Source: an uncultured Bacteroides sp.
Lineage (GTDB): Bacteria > Bacteroidota > Bacteroidia > Bacteroidales > UBA932
Reading direction: 5' to 3'
Assembly (NCBI GenBank): GCA_900543205.1
Contig: UQQM01000016.1
Coordinates: 1 to 46,003, forward strand
Length of the DNA: 46,003 nucleotides
A program made the translations under genes and the position numbers. Positions 25,871 to 35,514 of this stretch are shown here, piece after piece. The number at the start of each line of letters is the position of its first letter. Positions within the stretch are counted from its first letter, which is position 1. The notes under the pieces were generated by a model. It was given only the letters and a program-made list of their open reading frames with translations. It did not search any database and was not told where the DNA came from.

Positions 25871-28171
25871 CTATTTGTACTTCTCGACGCGCTCGTCGTC
25901 TATGACTCCGTCCCAATTCAGGCCGAATGCGAAATCGTAGGCGTTGCCCTCGCTGTCAACGTAGGGAACCATGTCCCGGGGAACATCCTCGAACTGGGCC
26001 TCAACCGTGAGCATGTCCTTGGGGAACTGCATCGGGAGCAGTCCGCTCGGCTCGGCCTTGCCGCTCACGATGTCGAGCACGGCCTGGGCCTGGGTCTCGA
26101 AGTCGACGACTATCGCGTCGGCATACGGCTCGACCTCGGCCAGCACGCAGGGCTTGAAGCACTTCACGGAAAGAATCACAGGCTTGTCGCCCATAAGCTT
26201 GCGCGTGTCGCGTACCATGTCGGCGTCGGTCGAATTGCTCGCGGTCACGGTCTTGTCCTTGTAGCTGCGGTTGTCGAAGTCCTCGAAGGTGTCGCCGCCG
26301 GCGATGCTCACCTCACGCGCGGTCGCGGCGGTATAGGTGCCGTACTGGAGGGAGATGGGCACATAGCCGTTGCCTCCGGCCTTCACGTCCTCGTCACTGT
26401 AGCCGGTGCCTCCATTGGGGCTCTCGATGAACACGAGGGCGAAGTCAGCCTCGGCTGGATTGTCTGTGAGCTTGAAGTACTTTTCCACCACCTCGGGGCT
26501 TACGGGATATTCCATCCTGTCCTCGGCCTTGACGCCCCACCAGTCAGCCACGCCCTTCACGAAGCGCTTGGGCACATAGACCTTGAGCCTCTTGCTCTTG
26601 AGAGGCAGCACATTGTCGGAGTTCTTGAGCATCACAATGCTCTTGAGCTGGGCCTCGTAGCCGGCCTGCATATATTCGGGATTGCCCACAATCTCCTCGC
26701 TCAGCGCGGGGTTCAGGTAGGGATTCTCGAAAAGCCCGGTACGGAAGATATTGATCAGCAGGCGTACGGCGGACTGCTCGAAACGCTCACGCGCCGACTT
26801 GCTGCCGAATTCATCCTTCCACATCTTGTAGGCCATTATCACGGGCTCCTTGTCGTTGTTGCCTCCGAACTGGTCCACTCCGGCCTTGAGGATTTCGTAA
26901 TGGCGCTGCTCCACGCTGAGGTTCTCGGCTCCCCAGCACTTGCCCTCGAACTTGGACACGCCGCTCACGTCGGCAGTAATCATCCAGTCGGTGCAGACCA
27001 CTCCGTCGAAGCCGTATTTCTCACGCAGCAGGTCGGTGATCAGATAGCGGTTGTAGCTGTTGCCCCTGTTGCTTCCGGTGCCGCCGTTCTGGCCGTAGGA
27101 AATCGTATAGTAGGGCATGACGCTCGCGGCCATCTCCGTGCCGCCCTCGAGCTTGAACGCTCCCTCGGTGAAGGGCCGCAGGATGTTCTCGAAGTTGTTG
27201 CCGGGATAGACGGCATATTTGCCGTAGTCGAAATGTCCGTCGCGTCCGCCCTCCTCGGGGCCTCCGCCGGGCCAGTGCTTGACCATGGCGTTGACGCTGT
27301 ACATTCCCCAGCCGCCTCCGTTGTCCTCGCTGGACTGGAAGCCGTCGCAGTAGGCGCGCGCCATATCGGTGGCGAGGTCGTAGTCCTCACCGAAGGTTCC
27401 GCTCACACGGCTCCAGCGGGGCTCGGTCGCGAGGTCTATCTGGGGAGAGAGAGCGGTGGCTATGCCCAGCGCCCGGTATTCATGGGAGGCGATGTCGCCG
27501 AAACGGCGCACCACCTCGGGGTCGAAGGTCGCCGCGAGGCCCAGCTGTCCGGGCCAGCGGGAAATCTGACCGCCCGCGCCTTCGTTGTATTCGGTGTTGG
27601 CGGTGGTTCCGTTGCGCGGGTCGGAGCTGTTATTGGCCGGGATGCCGTGCCCTATGCCCTCGCAGAGCGCCTGCACCTTGTTGTTCCACTCGGCGGCCAC
27701 TCGCGGTGACTGCACGCTGGTTATCAGCACGTGGCGCAGATTGTCCTCCACGAGGAACTTGCGCTGCTGGTCGCTGATATCGGAAGGGTCGGCCCCGCTC
27801 TCCTCGAGGGACTTGCCCCCGTAGGTGGCCGCCCTGGCGCCCGTGCCGGGAATAGCCTGATGGGCGCTGTAGAGCATGAGACCGGCTATTTCCTCAATGC
27901 TGAGCTGCGAAGCGAGGTCTTCCGCGCGCTTCCTGGCGGGAAGACGCCAGTCCTCGTACCTGTCGAGCTTGCCGTTGCGGTTCAGGTCCTTGAACTTGAA
28001 TCCGTCGGCTTCAATGATCTTCACTCCCGACGAAGGCGAATACCCGAGGGTCTTGCCGCCTTCCTGCGTGACTAGTACGAAATTGTCGCCGCCGTCCGCT
28101 CCGGCGGGCGTGGAGAACGATGCAAGGCAGGCTCCGGCCAGCATGGTTCCGATAAAGAATTTTCCTTTCAT
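25871..28171 (-). CDS. Secreted GH3 family glycoside hydrolase
   Basis: 766 residues with signal peptide (about 1-25, cleavage near GADGG). An EF-hand-like loop DLNRNGKLDRYE (62-73) precedes the GH3 (alpha/beta)8 barrel. GH3 signatures are VKHWPGGGPEEGGRDGHF near 296 and the nucleophile aspartate in GFDGVVCTDWMI near 394. The C-terminal alpha/beta sandwich has LKNSDNVLPLKSK and a fibronectin-like end is not obvious. GH3 members are beta-glucosidases or beta-xylosidases; which one cannot be told here. It is the last gene of the PUL, separated from the esterase gene by a terminator (28244-28277), so it may be expressed by read-through or from a weak promoter in 28172-28240 (TATATTAG at about 28193-28200). 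Confidence 0.93.
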   Translation of the reverse strand: MKGKFFIGTMLAGACLASFSTPAGADGGDNFVLVTQEGGKTLGYSPSSGVKIIEADGFKFKDLNRNGKLDRYEDWRLPARKRAEDLASQLSIEEIAGLMLYSAHQAIPGTGARAATYGGKSLEESGADPSDISDQQRKFLVEDNLRHVLITSVQSPRVAAEWNNKVQALCEGIGHGIPANNSSDPRNGTTANTEYNEGAGGQISRWPGQLGLAATFDPEVVRRFGDIASHEYRALGIATALSPQIDLATEPRWSRVSGTFGEDYDLATDMARAYCDGFQSSEDNGGGWGMYSVNAMVKHWPGGGPEEGGRDGHFDYGKYAVYPGNNFENILRPFTEGAFKLEGGTEMAASVMPYYTISYGQNGGTGSNRGNSYNRYLITDLLREKYGFDGVVCTDWMITADVSGVSKFEGKCWGAENLSVEQRHYEILKAGVDQFGGNNDKEPVIMAYKMWKDEFGSKSARERFEQSAVRLLINIFRTGLFENPYLNPALSEEIVGNPEYMQAGYEAQLKSIVMLKNSDNVLPLKSKRLKVYVPKRFVKGVADWWGVKAEDRMEYPVSPEVVEKYFKLTDNPAEADFALVFIESPNGGTGYSDEDVKAGGNGYVPISLQYGTYTAATAREVSIAGGDTFEDFDNRSYKDKTVTASNSTDADMVRDTRKLMGDKPVILSVKCFKPCVLAEVEPYADAIVVDFETQAQAVLDIVSGKAEPSGLLPMQFPKDMLTVEAQFEDVPRDMVPYVDSEGNAYDFAFGLNWDGVIDDERVEKYK

Positions 28172-28243
28172 AATATGGTCATCGAATGTACTAATATAGG
28201 CAATGAATCTTGAAATTCCTTGAAAAGGCAGTCAATTCATCGT

Positions 28244-28277
28244 AAAAAACGGAGCCCCGACGACAGCGCCGGGACTC
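28244..28277 (-). terminator. Intrinsic terminator between esterase 1 and GH3
   Basis: Read on the minus strand, gagtcccg (28277-28270) pairs with cggggctc (28259-28252), including one G-U pair, followed by CG and six Ts (28249-28244). It lies 40 bases after the stop of the esterase gene. A GC stem with a T run is a standard Rho-independent terminator. Confidence 0.75.
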
Positions 28278-28317
28278 GCACAACACAATTAACCAATTAA
28301 CCCAAACAGAGCGATCA

Positions 28318-29496
28318 TTATTTGAAAAGCTGGGGTGCGAAGATGGAGAGATAGATTCTCCAGTTCTTCCACACATGCCCTCCTCCGTTCTCGTAATAAG
28401 TATATTCCATACCAACCTTGTCGAGTTCCTTGCGCAGGGCCTCGCAAGAGCTGTATACCATGTCCTCATTGCCGCAGCCTATCCAGTAGAGCTTCACCCC
28501 GTCGTTCTTCTGCTGGGTGAACTCCTCGTCGAGCACGGCCTGGTCCACGGTGTTGCCACGGCCTATGCCGGCGGAGAAGACTCCGATATAGTCGAAGGTG
28601 TTACGGTATTTCCTGGAGATGTTCACGGTATGTCCTCCGCCCATCGAGAGGCCTGCGATTGCACGGCCGCTCTTCTTGGCTATGGTGCGGTAGTTCTTGT
28701 CGACGAACTTCACGATTTCCATGAAGTTGTTCACGAACTTGTTCTCGGGATCCCTGAAATGGAAGGGCTTGTAGTATCCGAGGGAGCTTTCGCCGGGAGC
28801 GGCCTGCATTTCGGCATGGCCGTTGGGCATCACGACGATCATCGGCTCGGCCTTGCCCTGGGCGATCAGGTTGTCCATGATCTGGCAGGTGCGTCCGAAT
28901 ACGACCCACTCGTCCTCGTCGCCGCCGCTGCCGTGAAGCAGGTAGAGCACGGGATAGCGCTTGTTGCTGTTCTCATAGCCGTAGGGGGTGTAGACGTTCA
29001 TGCGCCTGTCCTTGCCTATGCCGTCGGAGTGGTACCAGCGCGCAGAAAGGGTTCCGTGGGGGACGTCCTTCACGGCGTAGAGGTCAGCCTGGCCGCCGCC
29101 TACCAGGAACACGTTGTTCACGGTTCCGAAGTCACGGTAGACGTGGGGGTTGTTGGGGTCGATGGTGGCGATGCCGTCAACCACGAACATATAGCTGTAG
29201 AGCTCGGACTCCAGCGGCTTGGTGGTGTATTCCCAGAGTCCGTCCTCGCCCTCGACCATGTCGATGAGTCCGGTTCCGACCATGCCTCCGATGGGGTTGT
29301 CGGCCACCACGTCTGCAAAGTCACCGGCTATCTGCACGCTGTGCGCCTTGGGGGCGATGAAACGGAAGGTCACCGAATTGTCGGGGTTCACGACGGCGGA
29401 CTCGATGTCCTGGGAGATGAAGAGGTTCTGCTGGGCGGAAAGCTGAGTCCCGGCCAGCGTCGCCACAAGCGCGGCGACAAGGATGAATTTTTTCAT
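28318..29496 (-). CDS. Secreted CE1-like esterase with N-terminal E-set/CBM48-like domain (paralogue 1)
   Basis: 392 residues with a signal peptide ending QLSAQ near residue 21. The N-terminal immunoglobulin-like E-set domain ([33 protein letters not shown]) is typical of bacterial feruloyl/acyl esterases of the enterochelin-esterase-like group. The alpha/beta hydrolase domain has VLYLLHGSGGDEDEWV, nucleophile serine near 283 in [10 protein letters not shown], and a catalytic histidine near 374 in [11 protein letters not shown]. Such enzymes remove feruloyl, acetyl or other acyl groups from glycans; the exact acyl group is unknown. It closely resembles the esterase at 32687-33874. Ten bases separate it from the upstream DUF1593 gene. 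Confidence 0.92.
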   Translation of the reverse strand: MKKFILVAALVATLAGTQLSAQQNLFISQDIESAVVNPDNSVTFRFIAPKAHSVQIAGDFADVVADNPIGGMVGTGLIDMVEGEDGLWEYTTKPLESELYSYMFVVDGIATIDPNNPHVYRDFGTVNNVFLVGGGQADLYAVKDVPHGTLSARWYHSDGIGKDRRMNVYTPYGYENSNKRYPVLYLLHGSGGDEDEWVVFGRTCQIMDNLIAQGKAEPMIVVMPNGHAEMQAAPGESSLGYYKPFHFRDPENKFVNNFMEIVKFVDKNYRTIAKKSGRAIAGLSMGGGHTVNISRKYRNTFDYIGVFSAGIGRGNTVDQAVLDEEFTQQKNDGVKLYWIGCGNEDMVYSSCEALRKELDKVGMEYTYYENGGGHVWKNWRIYLSIFAPQLFK

Positions 29497-29506
29497 GAAT
29501 ATCTGG

Positions 29507-31102
29507 CTATTTAACGGTAATAACGGTTCTCAGGTATCTTACGAGCTGGGGTGTTCCGTTGTCGGCGGCCTGCAGCACGAAGTGGATCGTCTGTCCGGGA
29601 AGCGCATCGGCGGGAACGGTGAAGGTGGTTCTGGCGGAAGAAGGGTCGTCAACCGCAAGCTCACCCTCGTATGTTCCGACAGGGAAATACCACCATTTCA
29701 GGCTGAGCTCGTCGCCGTCGGGGTCGACCGCCTTCGCCTTGATGGTCACGGTCTCACCGGGAGCGGCAAGTATGTCGAACGGTCCGGTGACCTCGGGATA
29801 GTGGTTGGCGTCCTCATAGTTCGGAGTCACCGACCACTTCATCCTGGCCGCCTCTGAAAGATTCCTCTCGGGATAGAAGTTGGGGAACTGGGGAGCTCCC
29901 TGGACTTCTTCGGAAGCCGAACCGAAGCCGGGGAACCTCATGGGCTCGCCCTTGCCGTTGGCGGCGTCCACGTTCATCCTGTGCATACGCATGATGTCGG
30001 TGGACATATAGCTGGGATGGCCGGAGCGGGGCTGGCCCGACTTGGGATCCCACCTGCCTGCCCATCCGCCCCAGGTCGGGTCTTCCCAGGCACGGAGTCC
30101 GTTGTCGATGAGGTTGTAGTAGCAGCCGCTGTCGCCGTCGCCGTAGAGGGTTCCGACAGGCTGGGGACGGGTCCACACGATGTAGCCCATATCAGCCAGT
30201 TCCTGTATGCTCTCGCCCTTGTAGGGGCCTATCATGTCCATAACGTCGCCGGGCACCATCTGCTTGCCGTCGCCCCAGCATCTGACAAGGGCGCCGATGG
30301 GCCCTATGCGCATGTTCACGGCGGTCCAGTCGGGAGAAGTCAGGTAGGAGTATTCGCTGTTGTCGTACCTGCCCATCGAGCCCCTGAGGTTCTGGACATA
30401 GATGTCAGGCCAGTTGACGGCGATGTATTTGTTGTAGGCGTTGTCCTGATCGCCGGAGAGGCAGAGGACCACCTTCTCGCAGACCTTCGCATAGACAGCG
30501 TCCCAATCGGCGGTTCCCTTGTAGTCGTCCTCGATGGAACGCAGGGCTGCCGCGATGGACGACGAACCTCCCCAGGCCTGGATGAACAGCGGGCCGGGCT
30601 CGTCGTCGAGGATGTTCCTCTTGATGAGGTCAGAACCCTCGGTGTCCTGAGAATAGTCTCCCTCGAAGTCACAGTTGCCCCATGCGATCACGGAGCGCAG
30701 GGCCTCGGGAGTGGGGTATCCGGGGTCATGGACCTTGAGATTGGGATAGCATTCCTCGTAGGCGTCGACGATGTCGTCGATGAAGCGCTCGTCGGGCGAG
30801 AACCTCCATGAGGTCTGGGGGCCGAGGCCGAGCTGGTCGTACTCACTCCCTTCGATGAACTGGGTCGTTCCCTTGCCGTCGCCCCTCCAGTGGAAGCGGC
30901 TGCTGGTGTAGACAAGTCCGTCGATACGGAAGTCGGTGGAATGCAAGATGAAGCGTATCATCGAGTTGTTGTCGTCCAGCTCCGGATCGCAGGTCACGAT
31001 GGTGCGCGGTTTCTGGTAGACTCCATCCTTCTGGCCGCCGCAGCCGGTCGCGAACAGCGAAGCCGCGGCAAGCATCGAGATTGCAAGAAGCTTGATTTTC
31101 AT
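29507..31102 (-). CDS. DUF1593 nucleoside-hydrolase-like lipoprotein (paralogue 1)
   Basis: 531 residues. A lipoprotein signal peptide ends at C21 (SLFATGC). The N-terminal domain begins TIVTCDPELDDNNSMIRF (37-54), matching the acidic metal-binding N-terminus of inosine-uridine nucleoside hydrolases (DxDxxxDD-like). Later landmarks are SSRFHWRGDGKGTTQF, FIQAWGGSSSIAAALRSI and LRAWEDPTWGGWAGRWD. The C-terminal about 90 residues form a beta-sandwich (GETVTIKAKAVDPDGDELSL) as in the cellulose-binding Sde182 protein. The family's activity is not established; the fold suggests cleavage of a furanosyl bond (inference). It pairs with an almost adjacent paralogue seven bases upstream. Confidence 0.9.
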   Translation of the reverse strand: MKIKLLAISMLAAASLFATGCGGQKDGVYQKPRTIVTCDPELDDNNSMIRFILHSTDFRIDGLVYTSSRFHWRGDGKGTTQFIEGSEYDQLGLGPQTSWRFSPDERFIDDIVDAYEECYPNLKVHDPGYPTPEALRSVIAWGNCDFEGDYSQDTEGSDLIKRNILDDEPGPLFIQAWGGSSSIAAALRSIEDDYKGTADWDAVYAKVCEKVVLCLSGDQDNAYNKYIAVNWPDIYVQNLRGSMGRYDNSEYSYLTSPDWTAVNMRIGPIGALVRCWGDGKQMVPGDVMDMIGPYKGESIQELADMGYIVWTRPQPVGTLYGDGDSGCYYNLIDNGLRAWEDPTWGGWAGRWDPKSGQPRSGHPSYMSTDIMRMHRMNVDAANGKGEPMRFPGFGSASEEVQGAPQFPNFYPERNLSEAARMKWSVTPNYEDANHYPEVTGPFDILAAPGETVTIKAKAVDPDGDELSLKWWYFPVGTYEGELAVDDPSSARTTFTVPADALPGQTIHFVLQAADNGTPQLVRYLRTVITVK

Positions 31103-31109
31103 TGGTCGG

Positions 31110-32666
31110 TTATTTTACTGTTATTATGGTCCTGAGATACCTCTTGAGGTTGGGCTGGCCATTGTCGTTGGCCTCGAGGATGAGATGTATGGTGTCGCCG
31201 GGCCTGGCGTCGGCGGGCACCGTGAAGGTGGTCACGGGAGAAGCGGGGTCGTCGACCGCGCAGTCGCCTTCATAGCTTCCCACCTTGAACTGCCACCACC
31301 TGAGGTCGAGCCTGTCGCCGTCGGGGTCGCCCACCTCGGCCTCTATGCGCACGGTCTCGCCGGGAGCGGCGGAGATGTCATGAGGTCCGTTGACCACGGG
31401 ATAGTGGTTGCAGGCATCGTAGTCGGAAGTCGCAGACCAGTGGAACCTGGCGGCCAGCTGATCCATGGCCTCGGGGAAGAAGTTCGGAAGCACGGGGTCG
31501 GGACCCATTCTGCGCCTCATGGCTGCGGCGACGTCCTCATCGGAGGAATCCCCTCCGCCGAAGGTCATTATGCTGGTAGCCGCACCGGGCGCCCTGCGTC
31601 CTGACCAGCCTCCCCAGCTCTCGTCCTCCCATGCGCGGAGGCCGTTGTCAATCTGGTTGAGGAAGCAGCCGCTGTCACCCTCGGCAAGGAAGGAGCCCTT
31701 CTTCTGGAGATTGCTCCATACCACGTAGCCCTCGGCCCTCAGCTGGTCGGCCGTCTTGCCGGACTCCCAGAAGTAGTCATAGATGTCGCCGGGAGAATAC
31801 TGGACTCCGTCGCCCCATACCCTCTGGAGCTTGCCGAAGGGACCTATCCTGAGATTCTCGGCCACCCACTCGGGCTCGAAGTAGAACTTCAGGCTGTCGG
31901 GCAGCCTGTCCTGGCCGTTGTAGGCTATGGGCATGAAGCTGCCGCTCACCGACTGGATATGGATGTCGGGCCACTTCACGCGTATGTAGCCGTTCAGCGC
32001 ATTGTCCTGGTCTCCGCCGCAGAACACCATCTTCCCGGAAACCTTCTCATATATGGAATCCCATTCGGGGGTTCCCTCGTATTCGTCGGCTATGGACCTC
32101 AGGGCCGCCGCTATGGAGCTCGCTCCGCCCCAGGCCTGCACGAACACGGGGCCCGGCTCGTCGTCGAGAAGCACCTTCTTTATCAGCTGCGAACCATCGG
32201 AGTCATAGCTGTAGTCTCCCTGGAAGTAGATGTTGCCGACCTTGGTCACTGACTTGATGTATTCGGGGGTCGGGTAGCGGGAATCGTGGACGGCGAGGTT
32301 GGGATAAGCCTCCTCGTAGGCCGCGATCAGATTGTCCATGAAGTCGTCATACCAGCGCCACTCGGTCTGGGGGCCGAGGTGGACATTGCCCCTGTCATAC
32401 TCGGCTCCGGGGATGAACTGGGTCGTGCCCTTGCCGTCGCCCTTCCAATGGAACTGGCTGCTGGTAAGGACTATGCCCTCGATGTCGAAGTCGGTGGCGA
32501 AAAGCAGGAAGCGTATCATGGAGTTGTTGTCGTCGAGCTCCGGATCGCAGGTGACTATCACCCTCGCCTTCTGGTCCTGGACCTGTACCGGGGCCTTTTG
32601 TCCGCAGGCCGTCAGCATGCCGGCAGCCGCAGCGGAAAGAAGCAATGTTCTTATGATTCTCTTCAT
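31110..32666 (-). CDS. DUF1593 nucleoside-hydrolase-like lipoprotein (paralogue 2)
   Basis: 518 residues, lipobox cysteine C21 (MLTAC). It shares with its neighbour VTCDPELDDNNSMIRFLL (39-56), SSQFHWKGDGKGTTQFIPG, FVQAWGGASSIAAALRSI, the WEDESWGGWSGR block and the C-terminal sandwich (GETVRIEAEVGDPDGDRLDL). The middle third differs, for example it has no counterpart of the STDIMRMHRMNVDAANGK stretch and carries its own YFWESGKTADQLRAEGY loop, so the two probably act on different linkages or branches. It follows the esterase-2 gene by 20 bases. The DNA also shares repeated blocks with paralogue 1, such as the one covering the CDPELDDNN codons. Confidence 0.9.
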   Translation of the reverse strand: MKRIIRTLLLSAAAAGMLTACGQKAPVQVQDQKARVIVTCDPELDDNNSMIRFLLFATDFDIEGIVLTSSQFHWKGDGKGTTQFIPGAEYDRGNVHLGPQTEWRWYDDFMDNLIAAYEEAYPNLAVHDSRYPTPEYIKSVTKVGNIYFQGDYSYDSDGSQLIKKVLLDDEPGPVFVQAWGGASSIAAALRSIADEYEGTPEWDSIYEKVSGKMVFCGGDQDNALNGYIRVKWPDIHIQSVSGSFMPIAYNGQDRLPDSLKFYFEPEWVAENLRIGPFGKLQRVWGDGVQYSPGDIYDYFWESGKTADQLRAEGYVVWSNLQKKGSFLAEGDSGCFLNQIDNGLRAWEDESWGGWSGRRAPGAATSIMTFGGGDSSDEDVAAAMRRRMGPDPVLPNFFPEAMDQLAARFHWSATSDYDACNHYPVVNGPHDISAAPGETVRIEAEVGDPDGDRLDLRWWQFKVGSYEGDCAVDDPASPVTTFTVPADARPGDTIHLILEANDNGQPNLKRYLRTIITVK

Positions 32667-32686
32667 GGTCTGAATATTATGCTATT

Positions 32687-33889
<1,203 letters not shown>

Positions 33890-33891
33890 TT

Positions 33892-33929
33892 AAAAAGGTC
33901 CGGCCCGCCACGGCTGACCAGGCCGGACC
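33892..33929 (-). terminator. Terminator-like hairpin between susD and the enzyme genes
   Basis: Minus strand: ggtccggcc (33929-33921), loop, ggccggacc (33905-33897), then TTTTT (33896-33892). The nine-base stem is perfect. It lies 10 bases after the susD stop and just upstream of the esterase-2 start. It probably lowers expression of the enzyme genes relative to susC and susD and may protect the susCD transcript 3' end. Confidence 0.82.
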
Positions 33930-33938
33930 CTGAAGGTT

Positions 33939-35495
33939 TTATTTCGCGCTTCCGCCGCCCCAGCCGGGATTCTGCGTCATGTTGGGATTGACGTTCATCT
34001 CGGTTGCAGGGAAAGGAAGAAGCTCATGCTTTCCGACCTTGAAGCCGCACTCGGTGTTGTCGTTGTAGCGCTGCCAGGTCACGGTTCCGTCGGGCTGGAG
34101 GGCGGGGTTCTGCTCTCCGTTGTGGGCCAGCTCGGTGGCGGCGTCACCCCAGCGGATCAGGTTCTGGTAGCGGCAGCCGTCGAAGCAGGTCTCGAGACGC
34201 AGTTCCCTCTTGATGTCCTCGAAGGTCACTGAAGACACGGTCGGAGCCTGAGCCCTGGTGCGGATGCGGTTGAAGTACTCCACTGCCTTGTCGGCCTCGT
34301 AGTTGCCGCGCACATGGGCCTCGGCCGCAAGCAGCAGCACCTCGTTGAACTTCATCACGCGGATGTTGTTGGCGTAGAAGTAGCCTGCCCAGTACTTGCT
34401 GAGAATCCTGTACTTGTAGCACCAGTAACCCTCGTTGTCGGTGATTTCCATGATGTTGGTGCACCACTGGGCCATCTGCTCGCGGGTCTTGATGGTCTGG
34501 CTCAGACGGTATCCGTCCTCGCCCTCCACTGCCACGAAGTCATCGTAGAGCTCCTTGCGGGGGTTCATGTAGCCGAAGGTTGAAGATGCGAAGATGTTCT
34601 CGTCGGTGTAGCTGTACTTCTCGCCGCGCAGGCCCATGAAGGTCCAGCGCATGTTGTTGTTGGACTGCTGGGTGTTATCCTGCAGGGAGTTGATCTCGAA
34701 CAGGGACTCATAGCTCAGGGGTCCGTCAGGGGTGCCCTGGTTGGAGAGGTCGGGGTTCAGGTCGTAGAGTCCTGAGTCGATCACCTTGTCGAGCTCATCG
34801 GCAGCCTGCTGGAACTTCTCCTGGAAGAGATAGGACTTTCCGAGCATCGCCTGGGCGAACTGCTTGGTGATGCGGGCGGTCTTGTCGTTGAGGTTCGTCT
34901 TCTCGGTCAGGGCGCCGCTGTTGATGGCGTCGTTGAGGTCGGTCTCGATGAACTGCCAGAGCTTCTCCACGGTGGAGTTGCCCTGCATGTACTCATCCTC
35001 GGAGAGGGTGTGGTCCACGAGAGGGGCGGGACCCCAGAGCGTCACGAGCTGGAAGTAGGCGTAGGCGCGGAAGACCTTGGCCTCGGCCACTGCCCTGCGC
35101 ATCACGTCAGAGTCCCCGGTGACATTCTCTATGACCACATTGGCGGCATAGATCATATTGTAGAGGTTGCCGTAGACCGTGCTCAGTGTACCGTACTCGG
35201 TTCCGAAGGTATAGTCGTTGAGCATGTAGAAGGTTCCGTCGTAGTGGCTTCCTCCTCCGGTCCATACGTCATCGGAGAGGAAGTCCTTGAACTGTGAGAA
35301 CGCGCACATTCCGTTCTCGAGGCTGCGCATCATGCCGTAGACGGCGGTTATGCCCTCCTCGGCGCCCGCGTCGGTGTCGTAGTAGCCCTCGACCGGGGAT
35401 ACGCTGTGCTGGGGGATGTCAAGCATGCCCTCGCAGGAGGTCAGCATAAGAGCGCCCGCAGCAGCAAAAGTTGTCAGAATGTATTTGAATTTCAT
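33939..35495 (-). CDS. SusD/RagB-like nutrient-binding outer-membrane lipoprotein
   Basis: 518 residues. The lipoprotein signal ends at C21 (LMLTSC). SusD features are the N-terminal DIPQHSVSPVEGYYDTDAG, TPR-rich helices with LPAR-like segment VFRAYAYFQLVTLWGPAPLV, and the C-terminal block RIRTRAQAPTVSSVTFEDIK ... RLETCFDGCRYQNLIRWGD. It sits on the cell surface as the lid of the SusC channel and binds the oligosaccharide. The stop is followed by a hairpin; the start is 19 bases after susC. The ligand cannot be read from sequence. Confidence 0.95.
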   Translation of the reverse strand: MKFKYILTTFAAAGALMLTSCEGMLDIPQHSVSPVEGYYDTDAGAEEGITAVYGMMRSLENGMCAFSQFKDFLSDDVWTGGGSHYDGTFYMLNDYTFGTEYGTLSTVYGNLYNMIYAANVVIENVTGDSDVMRRAVAEAKVFRAYAYFQLVTLWGPAPLVDHTLSEDEYMQGNSTVEKLWQFIETDLNDAINSGALTEKTNLNDKTARITKQFAQAMLGKSYLFQEKFQQAADELDKVIDSGLYDLNPDLSNQGTPDGPLSYESLFEINSLQDNTQQSNNNMRWTFMGLRGEKYSYTDENIFASSTFGYMNPRKELYDDFVAVEGEDGYRLSQTIKTREQMAQWCTNIMEITDNEGYWCYKYRILSKYWAGYFYANNIRVMKFNEVLLLAAEAHVRGNYEADKAVEYFNRIRTRAQAPTVSSVTFEDIKRELRLETCFDGCRYQNLIRWGDAATELAHNGEQNPALQPDGTVTWQRYNDNTECGFKVGKHELLPFPATEMNVNPNMTQNPGWGGGSAK

Positions 35496-35514
35496 AGATT
35501 GATTCCTCCAATTA

